In this document: positions 1 to 8,242 of the stretch, piece by piece
Layout: every line of letters begins with the position of its first letter
Position numbering within the stretch: position 1 is the stretch's first letter
NCBI GenBank assembly: GCA_027014125.1
Contig: JALWEI010000036.1
Coordinates: forward strand, 19,128 to 83,127
Direction of reading: 5' to 3'
Source: Acidilobaceae archaeon
GTDB taxonomy: Archaea; Thermoproteota; Thermoprotei_A; Sulfolobales; Acidilobaceae
Length of the DNA: 64,000 nucleotides
The notes under the pieces: generated by a model
Database searches by the model: none
Seen by the model: only the letters and a program-made list of their open reading frames with translations
What the model was told of the DNA's origin: nothing
Program-made: the position numbers and the translations under genes

Positions 1-309
1 AAGGTCTCCAGGCTCCACGTGCTACTCGAGCCCCAGGGCCCCGGAGACTCTGTGGTCGAGGCCTCGATCCTAGCCCACTCAACCAGGCTGCTATCAAGCA
101 TGTGGCTCCTCCTAGCCAGCCAGCTACTCTCAACTGTTGAGGGCTACAGGCTGGTGGCCGACACCGCCAGGAGGGCCTCACTAAGGCTCATGACAGGAAC
201 CACCAGGGCTATGAGGATTGGTGGGGAGGTGTACCACGAGGCCTCCCCCGGGGTCTGCGTTGCTGGGTCAGCCCTGGAGCACGGCGTCTCCGAGCGAGGG
301 GAGGCCTAG
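1..309 (+). CDS. C-terminal end of an unrecognised protein (5' truncated by window edge)
   Basis: The frame is open from base 1 to a TAG at 307-309 and gives about 102 residues. It reads as a mostly helical C-terminal domain (segment DSVVEASILAHSTRL followed by STVEGYRLVADTARRAS). The helical pattern vaguely recalls the C-terminal half of archaeal DUF447 flavoproteins, but I cannot establish this. It is convergent with, and overlaps by about 42 nt, the ammonia-lyase gene on the other strand. Because no start is visible, the frame might instead be a shadow with no gene behind it. Confidence 0.4.
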   Translation, partial: KVSRLHVLLEPQGPGDSVVEASILAHSTRLLSSMWLLLASQLLSTVEGYRLVADTARRASLRLMTGTTRAMRIGGEVYHEASPGVCVAGSALEHGVSERGEA

Positions 310-1671
310 CCTCCTGCTGATCATGGAGTGGTACCGCCTCAGGCCCCCGGAGGGGTCGTCAAGCCCCTCCACTCCCCTGGCTATGTTTGTGACTAGCCTC
401 TCCGCCGCTACGAGCCATGCTAGGGCGTCCACTATGGATAGTAGCTTGAGCCCCGAGTCGGGGCTCATCGGGACTATATCCTCCTGGAGGCCGCTAGTGG
501 GTATGTTATGCACCGTCGACGGCTGGGCCAGCCTCCTCACCCTGGCCGCTAAGCTAGCGGCTGTGTACTGGATTATCATGGCCCCCACGCTACTATCCTC
601 CCCCGCCAGGTACTCTGGGAGCCCCGTTATGCTGCTCCTCATGAGCTGGGCTATCCTCCTCTCCACCATGTTGGCAAGGCTAGCCAGCGCCAGCCCTGCG
701 TAGTCTGCGGCCAGCCCAGCTGCTATGCTGTGGAAGCTACAGGAGTGGATTACTCTGCCCCCGGCCACGAGGGGGTTCTCGGTGGAGCTGCAAAGCTCTG
801 CCTCCACCATGCCCCTGGCATGGGCTAGCGCAGCCTTTACTGCTGAGTACACCTGGGGTATGCACCTTATACTATACGGGTCCTGTAGCCTATCCCCGCT
901 ACACCCCTCAACCATGGTATCCCTGTCTAGGAGGGGCCTAGCCTCCAGGAGTCCACTACTAAAATGCTCGGGGTTGCACCCCGTGACCCCCAGGCTCTCC
1001 CCCGCTGCCTCAAGGCTCTCGCCCAGCAGATGGAGGGAGTAGTACACGCCCAGCCCGGCTAGGGCAGTGGACCAGGCTGTATTATTGATCAGAGCCAACG
1101 CCTCCCCCGGCTCCAGGGCCAGGGGCTCCAGCCCAGCCCTGGCTAGGGCGTCCCTGCACGGCTCCAGGCCCCCACCCGATAGGGCATAGCCTATGCCCAG
1201 GTGAGTGCAGAGGAAGGCGTGGGCCGAGGGGGCGAGGTCCCCACTAGCCCCCACACTGCCATAGAGGGGTATAGCCGGCACCACCCCATGGTTAAGGGCC
1301 TCCGCGATCCTCCCCGCCACGACACCCCTAACCGGGGCCCGGCCCCGGGCTAGCTGCGATAGCCGGGCGTAGAGGAAGGCCCTGGCCATCCACTCCGGGG
1401 CATAGGGCCCCGCACCCGCTGCGTGCTCCCTTAGCACCCTCTCCTCGAACCCGGGCCCGCACCTGGCCTTGGCCGAGTAGAGGTCCCCCAGCCCTGTGCA
1501 GTAGCCGTAGACACTCCTCCTCTCAGCCTCTCTCAGGTACACGGCCCGGGCCTCATCCAGCAGGCTATACACGCTATGCTCGACCACAACCCTGGCCCCC
1601 TGGGAGGCCAAGTGTAGGTCCTCGAGGCTAGGGCACCTTGACGGGGATACAACTACACTCCCACCAGCCAC
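268..1671 (-). CDS. Aromatic amino acid ammonia-lyase family protein (HutH-like, divergent)
   Basis: The protein has 467 residues. The family eliminates ammonia from histidine, phenylalanine or tyrosine using an MIO cofactor self-formed from Ala-Ser-Gly. The MIO motif GSVGASGDLAP is present near residue 140, as are QDPYSIRC and STENPLV, which match family core motifs. Several substrate-pocket positions differ from typical histidine lyases: YGYCTGLG instead of YGxNTGFG, NNTAWSTA instead of NGTQxSTA, and CSFHS instead of GNFHG. The protein is also shorter than the usual 500 or so residues. GTG at 1669-1671 is the chosen start. No other histidine-degradation gene is nearby, so the substrate is uncertain. 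Confidence 0.85.
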   Translation of the reverse strand: MAGGSVVVSPSRCPSLEDLHLASQGARVVVEHSVYSLLDEARAVYLREAERRSVYGYCTGLGDLYSAKARCGPGFEERVLREHAAGAGPYAPEWMARAFLYARLSQLARGRAPVRGVVAGRIAEALNHGVVPAIPLYGSVGASGDLAPSAHAFLCTHLGIGYALSGGGLEPCRDALARAGLEPLALEPGEALALINNTAWSTALAGLGVYYSLHLLGESLEAAGESLGVTGCNPEHFSSGLLEARPLLDRDTMVEGCSGDRLQDPYSIRCIPQVYSAVKAALAHARGMVEAELCSSTENPLVAGGRVIHSCSFHSIAAGLAADYAGLALASLANMVERRIAQLMRSSITGLPEYLAGEDSSVGAMIIQYTAASLAARVRRLAQPSTVHNIPTSGLQEDIVPMSPDSGLKLLSIVDALAWLVAAERLVTNIARGVEGLDDPSGGLRRYHSMISRRLGLPSLGDAVLQG

Positions 1672-1763
1672 ACAGCATCCCCGAGGGGTGGGGTATACCT
1701 GTGGGGGATATATCGGGTAGATAGCACTTCTAATCTATTTATTATTAAGACCAAGAATAGGCC

Positions 1764-1797
1764 TTTTATATATTCGTGTAGGGACTATAATTTAAGT
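1764..1797 (+). promoter_or_regulatory. TATA-type promoter region for the crotonase gene
   Basis: Two AT-rich boxes (TTTTATATA at 1764-1772 and TATAATTTAAG near 1786) precede the crotonase. A start site about 25 nt after the second box would give a short leader carrying GGGG ahead of TTG 1840. The region between 1672 and 1800 is otherwise empty. Confidence 0.45.
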
Positions 1798-1839
1798 ATC
1801 TCCCTAGTGCTAATTACATTACAGTTGGGGTTCCGATTC

Positions 1840-2598
1840 TTGGCTGAGCCTGTGTTATCCCGGGTTGAGAGGGGTAGTCTCGTTATTGTGTTGAATAGGC
1901 CTGAGAGGTTGAATGCTTTCAACTTGGAGGCTTGGAGGCGGCTTTCCTCGCTGCTTGGTGAGGGTTGTTCTTCTGGGTATAATGCTGTTGTGTTGACTGG
2001 GTCGGGTAGGGCGTTTAGTTCTGGTGATGATATTTATGAGATGTATGGCTTTAGGTCTAGGGGTGAGGCTGAGGCTTTCTTCGGCGAGCTTCTGGGGGCT
2101 TTGGAGGTTATGGCTTCTTGTAGGAGGCCTTTGGTTGCTGCTGTGAATGGTTTGGCTGTTGGGGGTGGGGCTGAGGTTCTGCTTTTGGCTGATGTTGTTG
2201 TCGCCTCTCGTGGCTCTTGGTTTTGGTTCCCTGAGTCGAGGATTGGGCTTATTCCTCCATTGTTGTCTACTGTGGGTGCCTTGGCTTTTGGGCCTAGGAG
2301 GGCCCGGTATTTGGCTCTTGCTGCGCCAAGGCTTTCTGTTGAGGAGGCTCGAGATATTGGTCTTGTGGACTTGGTGGTTGAGCCTGGTAGGCTCTTGGAT
2401 ACTGCTCTTGGGCTGGGGGAGGAGCTTGGTTCTGTGCCTGATGGGGTTGTTGCTAGTGTGAGGAGGCTTACTATGGAGCCTCTTCTCCCCCGGGTTAGGG
2501 AGGCTGTGGGGGTTCTGGTGGATCTTGTTGTTAGCCCTGAGGCTAGGAGGCTTATGGGGTCTTTTGTCGTGCGTGGTGGGAGAAAGCGTGGAGATTGA
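1840..2598 (+). CDS. Enoyl-CoA hydratase/isomerase (crotonase) family protein
   Basis: Crotonase-fold enzyme of about 252 residues acting on acyl-CoA thioesters, probably in beta-oxidation. It starts with the typical beta-strand/NRPERLNAF motif. The oxyanion-hole segments AFSSGDDI and NGLAVGGGAEVLLLADVVVAS are present, followed by FPESRIGLIPP with the glutamate usual for hydratases. The frame is open upstream to GTG 1807, but TTG 1840 gives LAEPVLSRVERG, which matches the normal N-terminus of the family and follows a GGGG element. Codon use is rich in T at third positions compared with most of the window. The gene is monocistronic and convergent with the oxidoreductase operon. Confidence 0.9.
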   Translation: MAEPVLSRVERGSLVIVLNRPERLNAFNLEAWRRLSSLLGEGCSSGYNAVVLTGSGRAFSSGDDIYEMYGFRSRGEAEAFFGELLGALEVMASCRRPLVAAVNGLAVGGGAEVLLLADVVVASRGSWFWFPESRIGLIPPLLSTVGALAFGPRRARYLALAAPRLSVEEARDIGLVDLVVEPGRLLDTALGLGEELGSVPDGVVASVRRLTMEPLLPRVREAVGVLVDLVVSPEARRLMGSFVVRGGRKRGD

Positions 2599-2614
2599 TG
2601 GGAGGGGGCTGGGG

Positions 2615-3553
2615 TTACTCGGGCTTCTTGACTACCCTATCTTTGAAGACTGTCCAGGGGTCTGCTATTGGCTTGCCCTCCACGCTTATTGGCCTCGTTG
2701 CTGGTGGGTGCTTCATGTAGCCTGGCATTACTTTTTCTAGCCTGGTGTGGAATGTGTCCTTTCTTAGGTCCTTGTAGAATATGCCTAGTGGTATCCTGTC
2801 TCCCCATTCCACCATCTTCTCCAGTATCCTTGGGGCTTTCTCCTTGAAGTCTAGGTCGCTGGTTATTACTGGGTTCCATTCTGGGTCTTCCTCGTTTAGG
2901 TAGTATATCCTCTCCTCGTACCACTTGTTGGTCATTATGTTGTTGTAGGTTGGGCATGGCTGTAGTATGTCTACTAGTGCTGTGCCCTTGTGCCTTATCG
3001 CCTCCTTTATCAGCTCCTTTAGCTGGTTGGTGTGGTATGCGTATCCCCTTGCTATGAAGGTGTATCCTGAGGCGAATGCTAGTAGTAGTGGGTTTAGGTT
3101 GTCTTGGAGGTTTGGCCCTGCTAGGGCTTTTGTCTGCCACCAGCTTGGTAGTGTGGGGGCTGCCTGGCCCTTGGTTAGCCCGTAGACCGCGTTGTCGTGG
3201 AGTATTATTGTTATGTCCATGTTCCTCCTCCCGGCGGCGACGAAGTGGCCTGCCCCTATGCCTAGGAGGTCGCCGTCTCCCCCTGCTACGACTACTGTCA
3301 GGTGGGGGTTTGCTAGTTTGACCCCGCTAGCTACGGGGATGGCCCTGCCGTGTAGGGAGTGTATGTTGGATCCCTTCACGTAGTAGGTTATCCTGCCGCT
3401 GCACCCTATGCCTCCTACTAGTACTAGGTTTGATGGGTCTATGTCTAGCTCTGCCAGTGCCCTGTGGAAGGCGTTGAGTATTCCGAAGTCCCCGCATCCG
3501 GGGCACCATTGGACCCAGGCATCCGTCTTGAACTCGAGCCAGCTACGCGCCAC
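2615..3553 (-). CDS. 2-oxoacid:ferredoxin oxidoreductase, beta subunit
   Basis: The protein has 312 residues. It is the thiamine-diphosphate-binding subunit of a 2-oxoacid:ferredoxin oxidoreductase, which oxidatively decarboxylates 2-oxoacids to acyl-CoA with ferredoxin as acceptor. The N-terminal CPGCGDFG motif supplies cluster ligands. The TPP/Mg motif is GDGDLLGIGAGHF with the downstream NAVYGLTKGQ. It overlaps the end of the alpha-subunit gene by 11 nt, so the two are co-translated. The length fits the two-subunit crenarchaeal enzymes, which lack a separate delta ferredoxin subunit. Confidence 0.96.
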   Translation of the reverse strand: MARSWLEFKTDAWVQWCPGCGDFGILNAFHRALAELDIDPSNLVLVGGIGCSGRITYYVKGSNIHSLHGRAIPVASGVKLANPHLTVVVAGGDGDLLGIGAGHFVAAGRRNMDITIILHDNAVYGLTKGQAAPTLPSWWQTKALAGPNLQDNLNPLLLAFASGYTFIARGYAYHTNQLKELIKEAIRHKGTALVDILQPCPTYNNIMTNKWYEERIYYLNEEDPEWNPVITSDLDFKEKAPRILEKMVEWGDRIPLGIFYKDLRKDTFHTRLEKVMPGYMKHPPATRPISVEGKPIADPWTVFKDRVVKKPE

Positions 3554-5468
3554 CGCTCACCACCACCCTCTCCTCTCCGGTCTCTAGGATCCTCTTAACG
3601 CCGTATACTACCTCTGTATCGTATAGGGGGCGCCCGTTGAGCTTTACTATCGCATGTTTTATCCTCTTGCCCGTGTATCCTGCTATCACGAATGCTGCCT
3701 GGAGGAGGTCGTTCTGCTCCACGTCTATCACCTTGCCGGCGCTTCCTAGTAGCGACTCTACCTCCTCCGCTGGGAATGGGTTGAAGAATCGTATCTGTAG
3801 GAAGCCTGTGCTCACCCCGTCCTCCTGGAGCTGGTTGAGTGCCTCTAGTATTATCTGCTTGGTTGAGCCCCATGATACTAGTAGGACCTCGGGGTTGGGG
3901 TCGCCGTAGTACTTGTACTTCTCCTCAGAGGGGATCTCCCTAGACACGGTCTCCCACTTTCTCCTCCTCTTCTCCATCATCATATCCCTCACCACGGGGT
4001 CCTCGGTGACGAAGCCGTCCTCCATGTGTTCTAGGCCTGTGATGACCATGGGGGTGGTGCCCACCCTTGCCCGGGGGCTTATCCCGTCCTCCGTGATCTT
4101 GTACCTCAGGTATCCCGGGCCTGGGTTGTCTACTAGCATGCCCCTATCGATCACCGCCTTGCTCGGGTCTATCTCCTGCCTGTCTATGCTGATCATGCTT
4201 GAAGCTAGGTACTTGTCGAGGAGGTGGATTACTGGTGTCTGGTATCTCTCTGCGAGGTTCAGGGCCTTGATCGTGTCGTAGTACGCCTCTATGTGGTCCC
4301 CGCTGGCCAGCACGATCTTGGGGTTGTCCCCGTGGCCCGAGAATAGGGTGTGGAGGAGGTCCTGCTGGCCCTCCCTTGTGGGCATCCCTGTGCTTGGCCC
4401 GGCCCTCATCCACACGCTTATGAGCACGGGGGTCTCAGTCATTATGGCCATGCTGATCATCTCGTTCATCAGGCTGAAGCCCGGGCCGCTGGTTGTTGTC
4501 GAGGCCCTGGCCCCCGCTGCCGCTGCCCCTATCGCCATGCCTATGGCGGAGAGCTCGTCCTCTGCCTGGACGATAGCTATTCCCGCCTTCTCCAGGCCAA
4601 GGGCCTCACGGGCCTCCTCCGACAGCTCGTAGTAGCGGTGCCTCTCTAGGTAGAGGGCCTCGTCGCTGGAGGGTGTTATGGGGTAGTAGGTCTGCACTGT
4701 CAGGCCCCCGACGAGCTTGCCCATCGCGACCAGGTCGTTACCTGAGGCTATCATCTTCTCCCTGCCCTTGTGGGGGCCGTCTGGCAGGCTCTCGACGTCT
4801 CCGTAGACCTCCCTCACATACTCCACTGCCGCCTCCGCAGCTATGATGTTCGGCTCTATGACCTTCGCCTTCCCGGCGAACTGGGCTTTTATGCCGAGCT
4901 TTATGTAGTCCAGCTCTACTCCGAGGAGGTAGAGCCCTGCTGAGAGGCCCATCGTGTTTATCGTCTTTGACACGGAGGAGAGCGGCCTCTTGGACCTCTC
5001 TGCCACCACCTTGAGCAGCTGCCTGAGGGGGAGGCCGATGGCCTTGACTCCTGCATCCTCAGCCGCCTTCACTGCCCCCGCCACTGTGGCCTCTAGCCCC
5101 CGGGACTTGAGGTCCTCAACCACCCTCTGCTTGAGCGGTTTGGGCATTGAGGCTATTCTCTCCGGCCTCGAGTTTACCGTGCCGGAGTCGTATAGCAGGA
5201 ACCCGCCGGGGTTTACGTCCTTGTAGTGGGTGAATACGCTCTCCGCGTCCAGCGCTATCACCATGTCCACGGGGACCCTGACTGAGCCTGGCCTCTCCTC
5301 CTTTACCCTCACCGTGTAGTAGCTGTGTGCCCCCATGATGTTGCTCTGGTACTCCCTGTTGCCCAGCACGTTGTATCCCTTCATGACGAAGGTCTTCAGC
5401 GCGATCTGCCCAGCGGATTCTATGCCCCCTCCCTGGGGGCCCCCTATGATGAATGTCAGGTCGACCAC
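3543..5468 (-). CDS. 2-oxoacid:ferredoxin oxidoreductase, alpha subunit (gamma-alpha fusion)
   Basis: The protein has 641 residues. The N-terminal part (about 1-200, beginning IIGGPQGGGIESAGQIALK) is the gamma domain fused to the alpha domain, as in broad-specificity crenarchaeal enzymes. The alpha part contains YYPITPSSDEALYLE, the YPITP motif that contacts substrate CoA, and a C-terminal core with VSWGSTKQIILEAL. It forms a heterodimer with the beta subunit encoded just downstream. The upstream gene at 5482-5808 is 13 bp away and probably in the same operon. Specificity (pyruvate, 2-oxoglutarate or 2-oxobutyrate) cannot be read from the sequence. Confidence 0.96.
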   Translation of the reverse strand: MVDLTFIIGGPQGGGIESAGQIALKTFVMKGYNVLGNREYQSNIMGAHSYYTVRVKEERPGSVRVPVDMVIALDAESVFTHYKDVNPGGFLLYDSGTVNSRPERIASMPKPLKQRVVEDLKSRGLEATVAGAVKAAEDAGVKAIGLPLRQLLKVVAERSKRPLSSVSKTINTMGLSAGLYLLGVELDYIKLGIKAQFAGKAKVIEPNIIAAEAAVEYVREVYGDVESLPDGPHKGREKMIASGNDLVAMGKLVGGLTVQTYYPITPSSDEALYLERHRYYELSEEAREALGLEKAGIAIVQAEDELSAIGMAIGAAAAGARASTTTSGPGFSLMNEMISMAIMTETPVLISVWMRAGPSTGMPTREGQQDLLHTLFSGHGDNPKIVLASGDHIEAYYDTIKALNLAERYQTPVIHLLDKYLASSMISIDRQEIDPSKAVIDRGMLVDNPGPGYLRYKITEDGISPRARVGTTPMVITGLEHMEDGFVTEDPVVRDMMMEKRRRKWETVSREIPSEEKYKYYGDPNPEVLLVSWGSTKQIILEALNQLQEDGVSTGFLQIRFFNPFPAEEVESLLGSAGKVIDVEQNDLLQAAFVIAGYTGKRIKHAIVKLNGRPLYDTEVVYGVKRILETGEERVVVSGGA

Positions 5469-5481
5469 GTTAATCCACCCC

Positions 5482-5808
5482 TTAGAAGGAGTCGTAGATC
5501 TCCTCCCTCACGTCGGGGTCTATATAGGCCCCGAGGTACACCCTGTCCCCCCGGGCTGCGTGCTCCCTGGCCTCCTCCGGGGTTAGCCTCGTCTTGCAGG
5601 TCTGGCACCAGTATAGCCTTGGGGACCCGTTGATCCTGAGCGGCTTGTAGCTTGGGCAGGAGTGGTCGTCGAATGTCATCTTCCCGTGGAGGGTGCAGTA
5701 CCCTATGTACGGGTAGTGGACGTGCGGCCTCCAGTGCATACACCTGGAGCATGTCGCCCTCGCCAATATCCATCGCCCGGGGGGCACTGGCGCCCCTTCA
5801 GGCTTCAT
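5482..5808 (-). CDS. Small Cys-rich protein, first gene of the oxidoreductase operon
   Basis: The protein has 108 residues and I do not recognise it. Cysteines fall at 20, 23, 38 and 51 (Cx2C-x14-C-x12-C), with a second CQTC pair at 68-71. It has no typical ferredoxin CxxCxxC, so zinc binding is more likely than a 4Fe-4S cluster, though an iron-sulfur role is not excluded. The gene lies 13 bp upstream of the alpha subunit on the same strand, suggesting a maturation or accessory role for the oxidoreductase. An AT-rich box at about 5820-5834 is positioned as its promoter. Confidence 0.75.
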   Translation of the reverse strand: MKPEGAPVPPGRWILARATCSRCMHWRPHVHYPYIGYCTLHGKMTFDDHSCPSYKPLRINGSPRLYWCQTCKTRLTPEEAREHAARGDRVYLGAYIDPDVREEIYDSF

Positions 5809-5864
5809 AGGCTTCCTAGGGTAATATAATATAGTTTAGAAGCGGGGGGCATAGATTACATCTC

Positions 5865-5892
5865 CTTATAAGACTTAATATGTAGCTTCTCA
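5865..5892 (+). promoter_or_regulatory. TATA box for a leaderless DUF432 transcript
   Basis: CTTATAAG-type box at about 5865-5872. The ATG of the DUF432 gene at 5892 lies at the distance where archaeal transcription starts, and no ribosome-binding site is visible, so a leaderless mRNA is expected. Confidence 0.5.
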
Positions 5893-6632
5893 TGGCCGGG
5901 GCGGGAGCCAGGGAGATGGTATACGGTAGGCTTGACCCCGGCGGCGAGGTTAGGGTAGGGGGCTACGTGCTCAGGATCTCGAGGGGCCCCATGGGCATGC
6001 TAGAGTACTCTAGGCTGCGTGATGGGGAGCAGGTGGCCTCGGCCTACATATATCATAGCAGGGATGTGAGGCTCATACCCGCGAGGCCTATGCTCCTGCC
6101 CGAGAGGGGCTTGGCCTCGTGCCTCATGATCGACTTTGAGAGGCCGGTGCATATACCCCCGTTCTCCAGCGTGAACCTCGAGGCGAGGATTATAGTGGAC
6201 CTGGCCGTGGTTACCATAGAGGGTAGGAGGCACTCCCTGGTGGATGCCTTCGAGCCGGGGGTGAGGCCTAAGCTAGCGTTCTACGGCCAGGGGCCCCGGG
6301 GGGTGCTGTGTAGGTATACCCGGGGGATCCTGGCCCGGGAGCCTGGGCCTGGCTATGCCGAGACTAGGGTTAGTATTGTGAATAATAGCGAGGACCCGGT
6401 TAGGGTCTCCACGATAGTGGTTCCCCTGTCAAGGATGAGGATGTACTATAGGCCTGGGACTTGGAGGGCTCGGGCCTCGGATATAGTGATGGCTATAAGG
6501 GGCCCCGACTCGGCGGTTGTGAACGTGGAGAACCCTCGGCTGGGGGAGAGGATGGAGGCGTCCCCCCTGGCGTATATGGGGAGGGAGATCGCTATACTGC
6601 CTACGGGCTTCCTTATGGAGTGGGGGTTCTAG
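5892..6632 (+). CDS. DUF432 family protein
   Basis: The protein has 246 residues and is beta-rich, with no signal peptide or membrane segment. It matches my recollection of the archaeal DUF432 family in length, in pattern and in its position directly upstream of a mechanosensitive channel gene. The ATG start is placed about 25 nt after a TATA box, consistent with leaderless translation. The next gene begins 4 nt after the stop, so the two are almost certainly co-expressed. Function is unknown; the association suggests a cytoplasmic partner or regulator of the channel. Confidence 0.75.
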   Translation: MAGAGAREMVYGRLDPGGEVRVGGYVLRISRGPMGMLEYSRLRDGEQVASAYIYHSRDVRLIPARPMLLPERGLASCLMIDFERPVHIPPFSSVNLEARIIVDLAVVTIEGRRHSLVDAFEPGVRPKLAFYGQGPRGVLCRYTRGILAREPGPGYAETRVSIVNNSEDPVRVSTIVVPLSRMRMYYRPGTWRARASDIVMAIRGPDSAVVNVENPRLGERMEASPLAYMGREIAILPTGFLMEWGF

Positions 6633-6636
6633 AGGG

Positions 6637-7443
6637 TTGCCGGTGGATGCCCTCCGGGTTTTCGCTGAGGTTGGCAACGCTGCCAAGGCTCTTGCCGTGT
6701 TCGCCTTGTCCATTGTTTTCGCCTACCTGGTTAGGCTCGCCATAGAGCGTAGGGTTATGAAGACCTTGCCACGGCAGGTTGCTGTTCCGCTGGTCAAGTC
6801 TATCTACTATACGATCATATTCCTGGGCGGCGTGGGGGCTCTGGCTGCTGCCGGTGTTAACCTGAGCGGCCTCCTTGTTGCTGGTGGTATTGCTGGTATT
6901 ATACTTGGCTTTGCTAGTCAGGCTGTGATCTCTAACCTCCTCTCTGGCATGTTCCTCTATATTGATAGGCCTTTCACTGTTGGTGATCCCATTATCCTCG
7001 GCGATATCGAGGGGATCGTTGAGAATATTACCGTGTTTAGTACTAGGGTTAGGAGGTGGGATGGCGTTATTGCTAGGATTCCTAATGAGACTGTGTTTAG
7101 GAGTACGATCCTGAATCCCTACCAGAATCCTGTGAGGAGGTTTGAGCACCTTATCGTTATATCGCATGACTCTAGCGTTGAGGAGGCTTCCAGGATTGCG
7201 TTGGAGGTTATGGAGGATGATGTTCTTGTCCTTGCTAGGCCTGGGCCTGAGGTTCTCGTTTTGGAGGTTAGGGAGAGTGGGGTGCTGCTTAGCATTAGGG
7301 GGTGGGCTCCTAGCCAGTACTGGTTTTCTACTAAGAATAGGGTGTTGCGTAGGATAAAGGAGAGGTTTGATGAGGCTGGGATTAGGACTGGGCTTCCTCC
7401 GAGGCTTGTGGTTTTTGAGGATGGTCATCCCGGGGGTGGGTAG
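6637..7443 (+). CDS. MscS-family small-conductance mechanosensitive channel
   Basis: The protein has 268 residues. Three N-terminal hydrophobic segments lie at about 12-30, 45-68 and 70-95. The pore helix has the Gly/Ala pattern GLLVAGGIAGIILGFASQAVISN, followed by the beta domain with DRPFTVGDPIILG and the usual IPNETVF. These channels release solutes on hypo-osmotic shock. TTG 6637 is the first start. GTG 6643, two codons later, has better spacing from GAGGG at 6633-6637. It is co-transcribed with DUF432 upstream. Codon use becomes T-rich in the second half. Confidence 0.93.
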   Translation: MPVDALRVFAEVGNAAKALAVFALSIVFAYLVRLAIERRVMKTLPRQVAVPLVKSIYYTIIFLGGVGALAAAGVNLSGLLVAGGIAGIILGFASQAVISNLLSGMFLYIDRPFTVGDPIILGDIEGIVENITVFSTRVRRWDGVIARIPNETVFRSTILNPYQNPVRRFEHLIVISHDSSVEEASRIALEVMEDDVLVLARPGPEVLVLEVRESGVLLSIRGWAPSQYWFSTKNRVLRRIKERFDEAGIRTGLPPRLVVFEDGHPGGG

Positions 7444-7525
7444 CCCCCTGGTCTGCTCGGTGGTCAGCTCCTCATTGTTGTCCTCGGGACCGGGCTTGTG
7501 TGGTGTGGTTGGGTGGCTGGGGTTT

Positions 7526-8242
7526 TTACCTCTTCCTCCTGCCCGTCCTCCTGGCTGCTATGTGGCCTACCTTCCTGCCTGGTGGGGCGTTTCTTGCTAC
7601 TGTTGATGGGTGGCTCTTCCTCTGGTGGCTTCCTCCTCCGAACTTGTGGTTTACTGCGTTCATTGCTACGCCCCTTACTCTGGGCCATTTCCTGGCTTTG
7701 ACCTTCCACTTGTGGTATGCGTTTCCTGCCTTCATGATTGGCTTCTCTGTCCTGCCTGCGCCTGCTGGGATTCCTATTGTAGCCCTTGCTGTGCTTGGTA
7801 TGTCCTTCTCCTTGCCGCTTGGTAGTCTTATCCTTGTTACTCCGCCGCTCTTGCCTAGGATTAGTGCGTAGCTTCCTGCTTGCCTGGCTAGTTTGCCCCC
7901 GTCTCCGGGCCTGAGCTCTATGTTGTATACCATTGTTCCCTCTGGTATGCTTCCTAGTGGGAGTATGTTTCCTGGCTCTGGCTTGGCTGCTGGGCCTACC
8001 TCTATGATCTGTCCTATGTACATGCCCTCTGCCGCTGGTATTAGGAATTCCTTCCCGTTCTCTAGGACTACCCTGGCTAGGGGTGTGTAGCGGCCGGGGT
8101 CGTGTATTAGGTCTACTATCTTACCCTTGAGTGTCTCCCCGGTGAGTGGGGGATACTTGGCTGGTCCTGGGTGTATGTGCTTTGGGCTTAGGTATGTTGG
8201 GCTCCCCCTCCCTGCCCTCTGTTGCCTGAGCCGTTTGCCCAT
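7526..8242 (-). CDS. rpl2: Ribosomal protein L2 (uL2)
   Basis: The protein has 238 residues and is a core 50S protein at the peptidyl-transferase centre and the subunit bridge. It opens MGKRLRQQRAGRGSPTY, as in archaeal L2, and contains GSYALILGKSGGVTRIRLPSG and the conserved C-terminal MNAVNHKFGGGSHQRKSH. In most archaea it follows L23 in the S10 operon. Here it stands about 5 kb away on the other strand as the last gene of the ced operon, and its first 122 nt overlap the 3' end of cedB in another frame. The start is fixed by homology, so the overlap appears real. Confidence 0.98.
   Translation of the reverse strand: MGKRLRQQRAGRGSPTYLSPKHIHPGPAKYPPLTGETLKGKIVDLIHDPGRYTPLARVVLENGKEFLIPAAEGMYIGQIIEVGPAAKPEPGNILPLGSIPEGTMVYNIELRPGDGGKLARQAGSYALILGKSGGVTRIRLPSGKEKDIPSTARATIGIPAGAGRTEKPIMKAGNAYHKWKVKARKWPRVRGVAMNAVNHKFGGGSHQRKSHPSTVARNAPPGRKVGHIAARRTGRRKR

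Noticed and set aside
218..703. 161-residue plus-strand frame opposite the ammonia-lyase gene
   Set aside because: It lies wholly opposite a well-conserved gene, is Ser/Leu/Pro-biased and has no recognisable domain; it is a codon-composition shadow.
5456..5773. 105-residue minus-strand frame overlapping the Cys-rich gene
   Set aside because: It is a +1 shadow of the 108-residue gene and is rich in Arg/Pro without motifs.
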